From contig JBCFYV010000100.1 of assembly GCA_039000515.1 (NCBI GenBank), forward strand, positions 48,447,048 to 48,511,047: a DNA stretch of 64,000 bases, in the 5' to 3' direction. Position numbers and translations under genes: made by a program. The DNA is from Timema cristinae. Its lineage: Eukaryota; Arthropoda; Insecta; Phasmatodea; Timematidae. The notes below the pieces were generated by a model. That model was not told the DNA's origin. It saw only the letters and a program-made list of their open reading frames with translations, and ran no database searches. Shown here piece by piece: positions 33,575 through 45,050 of the stretch. How positions within the stretch are numbered: position 1 is the first letter of the stretch; each line of letters opens with the position of its first letter.

Positions 33575-33800
33575 GCACCACGTCTTACTACCCGCTCGGG
33601 TTATACGCTGAAGTACTATTTACGCTAATGGGTTAGGAATTGGGAAGGTATAATACAGATGAAGTGAACCCTAATTTGCGTGGGAGAGTGGAAAACCATT
33701 TAGGGAAAACCACCCGCAGTTAGAACTTCGATATCCCCGTCCTTTACAGTCTAGCTCAACACGAAACCAAAGCGTTAGCTAACTACATCACTAAGGCGTG
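33575..33800 (-). mobile_element. SA SINE, minus strand, diverged
   Basis: Tail complement (gcaccacgtcttactacccg), body, partly deleted B box region (cagttagaacttcgatatcc), head complement (ttagctaactacatcactaa) ending ggcgtg. Confidence 0.8.
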
Positions 33801-35539
33801 TACTACTATTACTACTATCAATAACACAAATTAATATTACTGTTATTATTATTAGTATTCATTCAATAAGTTGAAATTATTTTACATAAATAATAGGGGG
33901 AAAGAAAAGGCCAATTAAAGTTAGTAAGCTTATATTTTAAATTTGTATAACAATATTTTTTTATTGGGCAGGATTAATAAGTTCAATTAATAAGTACTCA
34001 AAAAATAGGCTAAGCTTATTTTTTATTTATAAAGAGTAATATCAACAGTTGTGAATCCATGCAGTTTGATACAACACCCTGCGTCACAAATTGACGAGAA
34101 AGGAATTAGACCCTACTATTAGAATCTTATATTGTTAACTCCAATTTTTTATATTTATTTAATTCTTCACCATTTTTTGCGATAACTTTTCAAAAAATTA
34201 ATTCCTTAGTCATGCCGTTTCAATTTAATTTATAAAATAAAATACCTCATATTGGGTTTTTATAATATTGAGTGAATAACATAAATTGTATTTATAATAA
34301 CAAATTAGTTGAACACTGCTCATTAGCCTAATATCTTAAATATATTATGTTTGAATTTTAATATGTTAATTGTTACAAAGTCTCTTGTATTAAGTCTATT
34401 TTACTATCATTTTTAATGATAAAAAAATTGATGTTTCATGTATATTTTCCAAACTTGTTTATTATGTAATAAATACAGCTCTTTGTAATTTTCTAATTTT
34501 TCATATCTTTTCATTACACATTGATAGATTCACAAAAATATATATTATTTCTCAGTTCAAAATGTATTTAAAAAATAATAAAAATCACCGATATATATAT
34601 ATATATTTTTTTAAATCTGAATAAAGGACATTTGCCAAAGGCACTAACAGAATGTAATATAATATTTTCCATTTGATTAGACTTTTATTTCTACGTAAAA
34701 TTTAACATTCATGATTGAATGTTCATAATATTAGTTTTTTAAAAAAAATTATGATGGCGTCCAGATTTCTTTTATTTTATTTTTTTTATGAAAGGGCTTC
34801 TTTGGTCTAGAAAGTTTGAGAGTTCATGTTATATAAGGGATATAGAAAATATTGGAGTTGTGAAATTTGTGATTGGAAAAGTCTCACTCATTCAGTCAAT
34901 AAGTAGCGCGGTTTTACATACCTCTCCCCCTCCTGACAAGTTACCCACCCCCTTTACAGGACGGCCGCATTAACCACCCCTCTTGAGTTACGCTACTTAC
35001 CCCCTATGTCCTATGCCCTCACTCCTCTCAGAAGGAATTGAAGGTTATATGGAAAGGGGATGAAGGGGGGGGGGGGAATTGGCAAGGGGAGGGTCATGTT
35101 TACGCTGGTTACCGGGAGACGTAATTGGATGTGTACTCTAACACACGCACACATACATATTCTCCCCTCTTCATTTTTCAACCCCTTCGTCCGTTTCTCC
35201 CTTCATGTGGTCTAAGGAGAGTACGGGTTGTTGACATGAAGTGTCACACACCGTTGGGGGGGGGGGGGGGCGGAGGGTATAGGAGAGTAAGAGAGAGGGA
35301 GGATTGGCTTGAGAGAGACGAAGAGGAGAGAAAGAGATACCATCATGGCCGTCAGACCACGACGACACAACCATGGCTCTATGTAAACATACATACGTTC
35401 AAGTTTTCCAAAAAGATTTTGTATTTTCCGAAAGGGGTGTGTATGTGTGGGTTAAAATAAAAACGCCATAGTATCACTCCGCAAGAAAACTACGCTGACC
35501 GAACAGCATCCATAATTCTAAAAAGATATTACTAACATT
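33801..35539. other. No gene established; AT-rich, then C/G-rich blocks
   Basis: 33801-34780 is very AT-rich. 34900-35360 contains pyrimidine-rich sequence and G runs at 35065-35076 and 35256-35270. Overlapping frames of 60-111 codons in 35125-35460 cross the G run and are mutually exclusive; none looks like a protein. Confidence 0.4.
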
Positions 35540-35552
35540 TTATATATATATA

Positions 35553-35610
<58 letters not shown>
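35540..35610. repeat. (TA)n microsatellite
   Basis: About 35 TA units with one TTTA interruption. It directly precedes the head of an SA SINE, so the SINE appears to have landed at the end of the tract. Confidence 0.95.
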
Positions 35611-35612
<2 letters not shown>

Positions 35613-35853
35613 CGCCTCGGTGGCGTAGTTGGCTTACGCGCTTGTCGTGTTGAGCTCGACTGCTGAGGACGGGGAGATCGAGGTTGGAATCTCGGTCGGG
35701 TGAACTGGGGGTGGTTTTTCCTAAATGTTTTTTCCACTCTCCCTCCACGCAAATGCGGGTTCACTTCCTCTAATTCAACCTTCCCAATTCCTAATCCATT
35801 AGCGTAATTAGTACTTAAAGCGTATAACCCGAACGAGTAGTAAGACGCGGTGC
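35611..35853 (+). mobile_element. SA SINE, full length
   Basis: Close to the copy at 28: head cccgcctcggtggcgtagtt, B box (aggttggaatctcggtc, one change), body and shared tail (cccgaacgagtagtaagacg, one change in the inner stem). Overlapping frames encoding YIYIYI come from the neighbouring (TA)n. Confidence 0.95.
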
Positions 35854-35879
35854 CAAATATAATATTTTTTTAATATACA

Positions 35880-36017
35880 AGGTCATATGGTCAGCACAAT
35901 AACCCCTTCGTCCATTAATCCCAGTTTTCTAGACTTGAGCCTCTATTTCTTTACTCAAGATTCACAGAAAAACCTGGAAGCAACAGAGATCGAACCCGGT
36001 AACTCTGACCACTAGGC
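35880..36017 (-). mobile_element. SH tRNA-like SINE, single copy
   Basis: The minus strand has an A-box-like tggcctagtggtcagagt and a B box (ccgggttcgatctctg) at short spacing, then a body (ctgtgaatcttgagtaaaga, gtgctgaccatatgacc) unlike the other families. No second copy is visible. Confidence 0.5.
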
Positions 36018-36125
36018 CATAGAATCATTCGTGTGTGTGTTGTAGATTACAACTTAAGAAAAAAATATATTTTATGAGTAAATAATTTAGAAATATTTTT
36101 CACAATTTTGAGTATTCATTTATAC

Positions 36126-36322
36126 AAACTCCGCGTCTTAACACCCATCAGAACAATCCTCGTATATAGGCCTGCATTATTTAGGTTAAGAATGAGGACG
36201 GTAAAGTTTTAAAATAAGTGTACACGAATTTGCGTGGGAAGAGAACGAAAACAGATTTAGGAAATAAAAAAAAAATCTTAATTCGTCCGGTCTCTGGAGA
36301 TTTTTAACCCCAATCTTCTTGT
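36126..36322 (-). mobile_element. SC SINE, minus strand, head missing
   Basis: Degraded tail complement (ctccgcgtcttaacacccat), body (gaatttgcgtgggaagagaa, cagatttaggaaat), then tccggtctctggagattttt where the B box would be. The head beyond it is absent. Confidence 0.6.
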
Positions 36323-36679
36323 AAGATACAACCCAGACAAAACGAGATTGGTTCCTTTGTGGGGTTTTCCACTGGTAAGGTTGATCTCAAGATAACACTT
36401 TGTTTTCTTGGGAGAAAGTTACTTAGAATCTAATTAATAAATGTTTCGTAAAATGGCGATTACTTAGAACTGGATAATGTGACGTTTCATAAAAAGTTTG
36501 GTTTTTTAATTTATTTTGACACCTCGGGTAGAGAAAGTATTGTGATGGTCAAAAAATTTAAATTCAAGATAAAATAATTTTACCAGTCTGGCTAAAAATT
36601 CTAGGATCTCTACAGATTCCGCAGGTTTTTTTTGTAAATATATAACCAACCCTAAAATTATATATATTTTTTAAATGTT
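36323..36679 (-). repeat. Possible Rep1 fragment in AT-rich DNA
   Basis: Bases 36485-36600 (gacgtttcata, gagaaagtattgtgatggtc, ccagtctggctaaaaattct) resemble the Rep1 right end on the minus strand, in an order like the copy at 58650. The remainder is unique. Confidence 0.35.
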
Positions 36680-36900
36680 ACCACTAAATCTTACTACCTT
36701 TTCGGGTTATACACTTATGTAATAATTACTCTAGTGGGATAGTGGTATGGAAGGTTAAACTTATATAAAGTATTTGCGTGGAGAGCTAGTGGGAAAAAAT
36801 GCAGTGCACCCAGCAGGAATCGAAACACGATCTCCCCATCATCAGCAGTCTAGAATATTGAGTGAGTGACGCCTTAGACAATTCGGCCACCAAAGCTGAT
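36680..36900 (-). mobile_element. SC SINE, minus strand
   Basis: Tail complement (ccactaaatcttactacctt), shortened body, cagtgcacccagcaggaatc, B box and head complement (cgccttagacaattcggcca). Confidence 0.75.
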
Positions 36901-37596
36901 GGGGTAATTATTGACAAACAGGATTTAACAAATAAATTAACGTGTTTTAATTGGAATAAAAAAACATGTTAGTTCTTTTTTGTTACCACTTTGTTTCTCT
37001 TTTTTTTTAAACGAGGGGCATATCAGTGGTAGGTAGGTATTGTTCTCTGTTTTTTTACGATGATTGAAATAATTAGGTTTTGTACCAGCAAATAGAAGTG
37101 TGTGTACTATTTAATTAAGCTTTATTTGGTGTTTTAAGTCTTAATACACGAAAAAAAAAATCCTATGACGTAGTAGATGATTTGATTTTGGGTGAGTCAG
37201 AACTGCGTTGAAATTCTCACCAGTGGACATTTAAATCACGTTTTAGAAAATACAATTTTTTTTTCATGGGTAACATTTATACAATTTTAATATAACTATA
37301 TTATTAATGTTATTTTATACCTATTTATAATATCCATCAAAAGTGACAGCTGCAGATAACATGACTTGATTATGAATACATGAAAGTTTGTCTAACTTTA
37401 AGATGTTTTTTTTACTGTAGCTCCAGGTAAAGAAAAACATACATGGTAACATACATTATAAGACTCACTTTATTGAGTTCGGTGGGATAAAAAAAAAATC
37501 AAAATCCATCAAATTCTCAAGGTCAAAAACTTTCTCGATTAAAATACTCTTTCCCTCTCTCTCTCTATGATAGAGTAAAACCAAAACTTATGAAAC
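36901..37596. other. No gene seen; AT-rich
   Basis: AT-rich unique sequence. 37340-37370 holds agtgacagctgcagataaca, whose relatives also occur near 27840 and 51895, a hint of a short dispersed repeat. No coding frame. Confidence 0.4.
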
Positions 37597-37831
37597 CTTC
37601 CTCAGTGGTCGAGGGTTTCAGGTCTAACTCTCACTAAATCTAGGAAAAGAATATCGGGGTTCAAATCCCCTTTGGGGGTGTATTGAAGAGTTTTTTTTTT
37701 TTTTACTAAATGATTTTTCATTCTCTTTCCTTAGAAATGTGAATACACTACCTTTAAATTAAACCTTATTCATCCCTAACGCATTATAGAAACTTGTTCA
37801 TATATTTCAAACCCTAACGGTTAGCGGTGCT
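37597..37831 (+). mobile_element. SC SINE
   Basis: Head cttcctcagtggtcgagggt, B box (ggggttcaaatcccctt), T-rich junction, body, tail in shifted register (aaaccctaacggttagcggt). Confidence 0.75.
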
Positions 37832-38505
37832 GGATATAAGTCGTTCTTACACTTAGTGGTGTTGACCTGGTGATATATAGAGAGGTGGTAGAGTGGGATC
37901 CGCGTCATCTCGCTAATGAAGATATACCACGTAATGAAGCACATAACGAACTAACTCACTCACCCTCAATCATGCCAAGAGGTTCACGAACCGAAACCCC
38001 TAAACACACAAACACACATATACGATGATATAGAGGGTAGACTCATGTATTTAAATTGGATGACAACGATAATTATTGATTTGGACTGTTACCAGGCCAC
38101 ATGTTTGTCGTGTGTATACGAGTGTGTGTGTTAGTTATTTAGAGTAGCTTGCCAGGACTATCCTATTTGTCAGAATACACTTTCTACGCGATTGTAAACA
38201 ATACAGCGTTCACCCATAGATGACGAACCGCTTTTTGTGTGGCGAATCAACGCGAAGCCTTCCCCCTCCCCCAACCCGCTCTTTCACCCCGTACCCCTTC
38301 CTACACAATCATGTTGTCAACGCACTCTTTTTTTTTTTTTTACTACAGAGCACAATTTAAACCTGTTTTTTTCTTTTTTTTTTCGCATTTAAAATAGGAT
38401 ATATTTTTAACAAATATATGTTATACTTAAGATTTCAACGGCTTAATTTCTATATATTTCTGGACACACTATGTTTCAATAAAATCATCATCATCAACTG
38501 TTTAG
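37832..38505. other. No gene seen; mixed composition 37840-38310
   Basis: 37840-38310 is less AT-rich than most of the window and matches nothing I recognise. T runs follow. No convincing frame or splice pair. Confidence 0.4.
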
Positions 38506-38522
38506 ATTTAGTAAAATACCTC

Positions 38523-38693
38523 TGGAAAGATTTGTATTAATCACCACTTGTGAATGTGTGGAATGTCAGGCCTCCACCGTGGTTTGGATCCCACGTTAAA
38601 CTGTAAGTCATCCATTTCATCTCACAATCACCCTACCATTACACATTAGCGTATAACCCGAACGGGTAGTAGGACGCGGTAATAATAATAATA
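38523..38693 (+). mobile_element. SB SINE, 5' truncated, 17-base target duplication
   Basis: The flanks atttagtaaaatacctc (38506-38522) and atttagtaaaatgcctc (38694-38710) match at 16 of 17. The element starts within the SB body (tgtattaatcaccacttg) and has a short deletion before the shared tail. It inserted at the edge of a minus-strand LINE fragment. Confidence 0.9.
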
Positions 38694-38703
38694 ATTTAGT
38701 AAA

Positions 38704-39029
38704 ATGCCTCCATCTTCTTTATCCTTCAAACATTCCTACTTCTTTAATTGCTTCCATTCTTCTCCTCTCATTTACGAGCGTTCCATTATCTACACTTCCT
38801 ATCTCTTTCTTGGCCAGTTTTGTGGTATTTTCCCTACATATTTCATCTCCATAACTTTCTTTGACATCTTCTCTCTCTCTCTCTCTCTCTCTCCATCCTC
38901 ATTACATGCCCATACCATTCAGTCTTTCTTCCTCTGTCTCATGTTCTTCTTGTACATCTATTATTATTTCCCGGATAACTTCACTCCTAATCTTGTTTCT
39001 CCTCGTGACAGCAAAGCTTTTGACAGTTA
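38704..39029 (-). pseudogene. LINE reverse-transcriptase C-terminal fragment, minus strand
   Basis: The minus strand reads AVTRRNKIRSEVIREI, then EEHETEEERLNGMGM; after a shift, RMER-type GA-repeat residues, KKVMEMKYVGKIPQNWPRKR. This parallels the LINE C-terminal pattern T-R-R-D-x-I-R-N-E-x-I-R, E-x-x-R-L-x-W-x-G-H-V-x-R-M, G-x-R-x-x-G-R-P-x-x-R-W. The plus-strand 108-codon frame over the same bases is its antisense. A (CT)n tract at about 38871-38893 lies inside the conserved region. Confidence 0.65.
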
Positions 39030-40230
39030 AATATAGACCCCTTTTTGTAATGTTTACAATTTACAAGCACTTGATTCTTTAAGAAATTATTTTATGTTTT
39101 TTGGGGGGAGAGGGAAATGGTATGTAAAGAGGGTGAAATGCCAAACAAGTTTTATTTGTCTTATAATAGTAACAAAAATATTATTTTCATCATGTATGCA
39201 TACAAGAATAAAAGCAAATTTCCAATTATAGCAAAATTATTATTAAAACAAAATTCTATGAAATTATAAAATTAAAACAACTCACCTTAACGTAAGTATT
39301 TAAACGAATATAAGTGACATGACATGAAAAATATGTTAATACACAATAGCTAATATTATAACCATTATAAACCAGCCCAAAATAGCAAAACCGAGCCTTC
39401 CAGGAGTTAACAACATCTTTTGGCTTAAATTTCAAGATCCTAAAATAATTAATTCGCACAAAAATACTGTAAAAAAACAATAAATTTTTGTTCTTGATTC
39501 TATTAGATTCTTATTTTATTTTAATTTAATTTTAAAAATATATTATTTTAACAATATTATGCATTAAAACTTCATCTGAATTGTTATTTATTGGTGTATG
39601 AATATTTACCTAGTAAGAGATGACTGATTATAAGTTTTTAATTCCCTAAGACTTAACTAATATTAATTTTTGAACAAAATTAGAAATAAAGTAATCTTCA
39701 ACTATTCCTTTTTATGTACAATAATTCAAATTGAAAATAGTAATAAAGACGAACAAATTAAATAGAGTGTATACAAAAATTTAAAAAAAATATAGGAGAA
39801 AATATAACTATACTACTTGTTTAATCTTTCTTTTTCTACATGTGAGTTTCAAATCTGACAAAAAAAACCGCACCCCCCCCCTTACCCGACTCTCTTTATT
39901 TTTTGTCAGTAACATTGTCCACGGAGCGAAGGGAAAATGTTCACAACGAAATTAAATTCCTCACTTTTGTGACGTAACAAACACGTCCTTGTACATACTA
40001 GAAGAGCCCTTTGTTTTTTTGTTTTGTTTTTTATCAAAAATATTATATATATATATGTATATATAATCTACATTTCTGTGCAATCTAAAACTTCATATTC
40101 ATTTCATTTCATCTCATCTCGTCTGTAATTACATTTTGAGTCTAGCCTTATCGGGCAAAAAAACAAACTTCGTTATTCCTCAATTTTATTTCAATAAGCG
40201 AGCTCTCTAGATAAAGTATTCGTTTTTTTT
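39030..40230. other. No gene seen; very AT-rich
   Basis: AT-rich with a 9-base C run at 39873-39881 and (TA)n at about 40045. A 74-codon minus frame at 39256-39480 has no motif. Confidence 0.45.
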
Positions 40231-40815
40231 CACTACAGACTCTTACTACCCATTCGGGCTATTATGATAATGTACTATTTACGTTAAGGGGCTAGGGATG
40301 AGTAGGCCTTATTTTATTTGTAGTGCTGGTGACCTGGTGGTCTAGGGGTATGGTGTCGGACTTCTGTGCTGAGGGTCTGAGGTTCAATCCTCGGTCCCGG
40401 CACAGATTTATCTGATTGCCAAACCCTTCCTTCACCTCTGACAAGACGTGTATTAATCACAACTTGTGAATGTGTGGAATGCCAGGCCTCTACCGTGGTT
40501 CGGATTCCACGTTAAACTGTAGGTCCTCCATTTCATCTCGCAATCACCCTACCATTACACATTAGCGTAAGTGCGTATAACCCGAACGGGTAGTAAGACG
40601 CGGTGCTAATAATAATAATAATAATAAATAATATAATAATAATATTTGTAGTGCAATCCGCATTTGCATGGAGAGAGTGTGTGTGTGTGTAAAATATTTA
40701 GGAAATACCGCTATCAGTACACCCGACTGAGTTTCGAACCACGATCTTCCCTTCATAGGCAGTCTAGCCTTTTGCGAGATGAGCGTTTTAGACCACGTGG
40801 CCAACAAAGCGGGTT
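40231..40815 (-). mobile_element. SC SINE, minus strand, split by an SB insertion
   Basis: Left part 40231-40326 is tail complement (ctcttactacccattcggg) and body start. Right part 40643-40815 is body (gcaatccgcatttgcatgg with a small GT expansion), B box complement (agtttcgaaccacgatc) and head complement ending gcgggtt. The 12-base target tatttgtagtgc repeats at 40315-40326 and 40643-40654. Confidence 0.85.
40327..40642 (+). mobile_element. SB SINE, full length, nested in SC
   Basis: Head tggtgacctggtggtctagg, B box (aggttcaatcctcggtc), body with gtgtattaatcacaacttg, consensus tail and a long (AAT)n-type tail. Perfect 12-base target duplication. Among the most complete SB copies. Confidence 0.93.
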
Positions 40816-40925
40816 AATATGTATCACTGTACAATAAGTAGTTTTAATTATTTTTTTTATGAATTAATCTTTTGAATAATTTACCGTGTCCAGGGTTAGA
40901 ATCTAAGTGCATTAGTTTTATTTCC

Positions 40926-41140
40926 ACCATCACAATTTGCTACCCGTTTGGGTAATATCCATTTTAATTGCTCCAGTACCCTCTTTGGTGGTCAAATGGT
41001 CTAAATCACCAGTTTCGCATTAGAATGGACTGCTGTTGACAGGGAGAACAGGGTTCCAAACCCAGTGAGGTGTACTGAATGTGTTATTTCCTCATTGGTT
41101 TCCATGTAATCCTTCTCGCAAATGCAGGCACACTTTTTGC
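40926..41140 (+). mobile_element. SC SINE (40977-41140), preceded by a minus-strand tail scrap
   Basis: 40926-40960 is a reversed shared-tail fragment (ttgctacccgtttgggtaat). From 40977 an SC runs forward: ctttggtggtcaaatggtct, cgcattagaatggactgctg, B box (agggttccaaacccag), body to cgcaaatgcaggcacac. The SC tail is missing. Confidence 0.7.
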
Positions 41141-42117
41141 CAAAAGAGTAGATTTTGCGATTATGTCTATCTATGTTTGTAAATTTTGTCTTCCCCAGGA
41201 ATTAGATCTTAAACTTTGATCTAATTCATTCAAACTAATTATCTAGATGCTATTTTCTATATATCTAAACCTCGGGGCATTTTTTTTATTTTGACCCCTA
41301 CGCTTATGTAATGGTAGTTTACTTATGAGGAATTTTTGAAAAATACAATTTAAAAAAAAAAATATTTCTTAATACTTTGTTTAAAATGGATACCTATAGA
41401 GTGTTTGAACTGAAAAATAACTCTGGTATTCTTGTTTTAACAAGAACTTCATGTTAATATTTAAGTAACACACTCGGTTATAGGAACGACCTCATATGTA
41501 AACTTCGAAACTGGATGAAATAATAGGTTGAGACGCCAAAGGAGGTTGATTTTCCAATTAATATAACTTACTGTAAACAAAGTTTTTATTACTAAAAAAC
41601 CTTCACCTCTCTCTAGAGCCATTATTCTTAGTAAAAACCAAACAAAAAGTCATTTCACATACGAAAATTAAATATTCCTCTATTTTAAAGTACGCGTTTC
41701 AAATATATATTCTTTTATGCTTTCACATTCATTTTAAAGTAAAAACAAACCACTGAAATAAACCTTTATTGTGCAAAATTTTAGTAAACTAGTATTAATA
41801 AAGTCTACATCCTAATAAAGGGTTTATTCATGCATTTGCATTCAATGAATAAACAAATATCATTCGTATACCATTATTTTCTTACGAATGAATATTTGAA
41901 GCACAGTTTAGAAATAAAAACATTTTCTGAAGTAATATTGATAACATTTTACTATTATTATTAATGTTATTTTATAGGTATGGTATATATCAAAATAGAC
42001 AGCTTGTGATCACATTGCTTGATATATAATTACGTGAAACGAGATCTACCTTTTCTAACCTATGTCCAATCGTAAGAAAATTTGGGTTTACATATAGTTA
42101 TTGTCATGGGAATAACT
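41141..42117. other. No gene seen; AT-rich
   Basis: Unique AT-rich sequence throughout. No frame longer than 60 codons and no family match that I trust. Confidence 0.45.
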
Positions 42118-42129
42118 TCATTTCATGTA

Positions 42130-42301
42130 TATTATTACTATTATTATTATTATTAGCACCGCGTCTTACTACCCGTTCGGGTTATACGCACTTACGCTAA
42201 TGTGTAATGGTAGGGTGATTGTGAGATTAAATGAAGGACCTAGGTTTAACGTGGAATCCGAACCACGGTGGAGGCCTGGCATTCCCCACATTCACAAGAT
42301 G
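42130..42301 (-). mobile_element. SB SINE, minus strand, 5' truncated
   Basis: (ATT)n tail complement, shared tail from 42156, body to ccacattcacaagatg, then the element stops. The target tcatttcatgta is at 42118-42129 on the left and 42302-42313 on the right. Confidence 0.9.
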
Positions 42302-42313
42302 TCATTTCATGTA

Positions 42314-42575
42314 ATAATAATAATAATTAATTCGCACCGCATCTTACTACCCGTTCGGGTTATACGCTTTAAGTACTAATTACGCTAATGGATTAGTAAT
42401 TGGGAAGGGTGAATTAGAGGAAGTGAACCCGCATTTGCGTGGAGGGAGAGTGGAAAACCATTTAGGAAAAACCACCCCCAGTTCACACAACCGAGATTCG
42501 AACCTCGATATCCCCGTCCTCAGTAGTCGAGCTCAACATGACTAGCGCGTTAGCCAACTATGCCACCGAGGCGGG
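42314..42575 (-). mobile_element. SA SINE, minus strand, sharing a target with its neighbour
   Basis: Tail complement from 42334 (cgcaccgcatcttactaccc), consensus body, B box complement (gagattcgaacctcgat), head complement ending gccaccgaggcggg. The target tcatttcatgtaa precedes (42302-42314) and follows it (42576-42588), the middle copy being shared with the SB at 42130. Confidence 0.92.
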
Positions 42576-42588
42576 TCATTTCATGTAA

Positions 42589-42925
42589 GTGTGAATAAAA
42601 TAATTTACTCAAGTTGGTATGCTTTCATTCTCGTAAATAGACAGAACAACAATTATTGGTCTTATGGTTGGGCATCAAGTTTTAATTTAATACTATCTTA
42701 GATTAAACTAGTTAGTAGGTCATGTGTTTTGAATAAAGTAATACCCATTTAATTTGCGTTAAATATATTTACTAAATTACTTTTATTTGTCTTAAAATTT
42801 TGTGCTTAGTAATCTAAAAAGCTTGTTATTTTTATTTTCACGTACATAAATATAAATATTAAAAAATAATAAAACATTGTAGGGCTGAACCTTTTTTTAT
42901 TAAAACATTTTAACATCATACCCAA
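42589..42925. other. No gene seen; AT-rich
   Basis: Unique AT-rich sequence between SINEs with no frames or repeats recognised. Confidence 0.4.
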
Positions 42926-43166
42926 CCCCTTCGGTGGTCACATGGTCTAACGCGCTGGCTTTGCAGTAGATTAGCCAGGCAATGTCGGGGAGATCGAAGT
43001 TCGAATCTCGTATTAGGTGTACTGAAAGTGGTTTTCCACTCTCGCTCTCTCTCTCCACGGAAATGCGGGCACAATTCCTATAAATATAACCTTCCTAATA
43101 TCTAAAACCCCAAGCGTAATTAGTACATAAGTGTATAACCCGAATGGGTAGTAAGACGTGGTGCTA
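42926..43166 (+). mobile_element. SC SINE, near full length
   Basis: Head ccccttcggtggtcacatgg, B box (aagttcgaatctcgtat), body with CTCT expansion, tail (taacccgaatgggtagtaag, acgtggtgcta). One of the better SC copies. Confidence 0.85.
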
Positions 43167-44121
43167 AAGAAAAAAAATATTTGAGCTATCATACTATTTC
43201 TGTTCTCGTCGACATCCGCATGCTGGCTACTCATTACGCCTTGCTGGTTTGGCAACCTCCTTCATCCGAATATTCTCCTAATATTTGATTCAAGCTCATC
43301 ATAGAGAAAAAAGGGGCTTTGGCCAAAACATAGAAAGTGGGTTGGAGGATAAAGAGGGGGGGGGGGGGGGGTTATATTTGTCATTTTCTTGGATGTGCCA
43401 GCTAAACTTCGTGAGAGTGCCAAAACAAAAAAAAAAACACCAACCGTTTCGGTTCACGCGTTTTTGAATGACCTTTTCCTTAGTATGGTCCCTTCTCTTA
43501 TCTCTCTCTCTTTCTACCTTCTCCAATGTCCGAAAAGAGCGATTGGCTGGAGATAGATATTGAGAGGACATATTTGCTTTTGTGTGTGTGTATGTGTGTG
43601 TGTGTGTAAAAGAGAAAGTGAGGGAAGGTTTTGATCGGCATACAAATGGGTATTAAAAGTCCCCTTCTCCCCCCTCCCCCTCTTCTCTCCCATCACAGTT
43701 TCATGGATTACGCACAACTCTGACCACAAATCACGGGACAACCTATTTCCTGCTTCGATTGTCAAGAGAGGGTTTTGGCCTTGGCTAGCGTTGGGACAGA
43801 TGTACTACATTCGCCATTGTTCTCAGGTCAAAATTACGTGTTGGGATGAAGGATACGAACCTAGGGAGGGGTATGGGGGGGGGGGGTTGAACAGAGTTTT
43901 CTGTCCCCACCCTTCCCTTTTACAACCGATCGCCTCCGTTTACAGGATCAATGTATATTATATTATTTTAGTTTTTGTAAATTATTTGAACGGAATATTT
44001 TACCTGTGTGTTTTTTATATATGAATATTTTTAACAGATACCCAAATCGCGTGGAATGAACGTCAGGATCATCTTGTCCCTGATTTTACGTTACTAATGA
44101 TCCTTTTTTTTTATTTCCAAT
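43167..44121. other. No gene established; G runs, (GT)n, mixed composition
   Basis: 43190-43970 is less AT-rich than average, with G runs at 43356-43371 and 43875-43886 and a (GT)n at about 43578-43608. Frames of 60-90 codons on both strands overlap the runs and contradict one another. No motif recognised. Confidence 0.4.
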
Positions 44122-44160
44122 CGTATAACCCAAACGGGTGGTAAGACGTGGAGCTAATTA
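44122..44160 (+). mobile_element. Isolated shared SINE tail
   Basis: cgtataacccaaacgggtgg followed by taagacgtggagctaatta, with no body upstream. Probably an extreme 5' truncation; it shows the tail can be inserted alone. Confidence 0.65.
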
Positions 44161-44804
44161 ATATTATTTCCAAGATTGTCTCTCATTCTCTCGAATTATG
44201 CAGACGTTGGTACATTTCCTATAATTTTATCTCTTTCATAACTATTCCACCCATTGGTTCTTGTTTTTGGTTCAGTTATCTTGTCAAAGTTTAACTATTA
44301 AACTTTATTTGAAATGAATTTCTATTAACAGCTTTCGTTCGTTACAATTAAGAGCTTCTAATAAAACAGAATCAATAAGATAAATTCTTATAGCTTTCTT
44401 CTCTTTTTACAACGTGGGCTGACGGATTAATTTTGTGGGAGGTTTGTATTTTTTTTTTATTTGAAAATTAACACTTACATGCTGTCGAAGGGTGACACAT
44501 TATAAAGATTAAATATATTACCATTTGGGAGTTCTTGACTATTGACGTTGGCCCTAACAGTAAGAAATTTAGGGTTTTCAAAACAAAATATTTAAGAAAA
44601 TATGTCCTTGTTCAAAAAAAAGGGGGGATGACTATAACGAAGAATAGAGAAGGTTACATTTATCGATGAGTTATATATACCCTGTACATATTGTCTTTGA
44701 AAAACCAAAGTACTGAAACCTCCATTTTTTTTTCTTTCGAAAATTAATAACCTTCTAACGAAACATGCTAAATAAGTTACAGATTTTAAAAAAAAAATTT
44801 ATTA
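44161..44804. other. No gene seen; AT-rich
   Basis: Unique AT-rich sequence without frames longer than 60 codons or repeat matches. Confidence 0.4.
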
Positions 44805-45050
44805 GCACCGCATTTTGATACATATTTGGTTTATACGCTTATGTACTGATTATGCTAATGATTTTAGTGATGAGCACGGTAATATTTAGATGAAATGTAT
44901 CTGCATTTGCTTGGAGGTAGAGTTGAAAACCGTTTTGATAAAACCACACTCAGAACACTCGACTTAGATTCGAAATTATTTCACCCAGTCATCGACAGCC
45001 TATTATACTGCAAAAGTGATGCCTTAGACCATGCGGACACCGAAGCAGGT
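44805..45050 (-). mobile_element. SC SINE, minus strand
   Basis: Tail complement (gcaccgcattttgatacata), body (tgcatttgcttggaggtaga), B box complement (tagattcgaaattatttc), head complement (ttagaccatgcggacaccga) ending gcaggt. An 82-codon plus frame over it is not a gene. Confidence 0.8.

Noticed and set aside
35125..35460. 111-codon plus frame
   Set aside because: Its middle is a poly-Gly run from a 15-base G tract, and two minus frames of similar length overlap it.
35518..35764. Minus frames ending in YIYIYI
   Set aside because: Made of SA SINE sequence plus the (TA)n tract.
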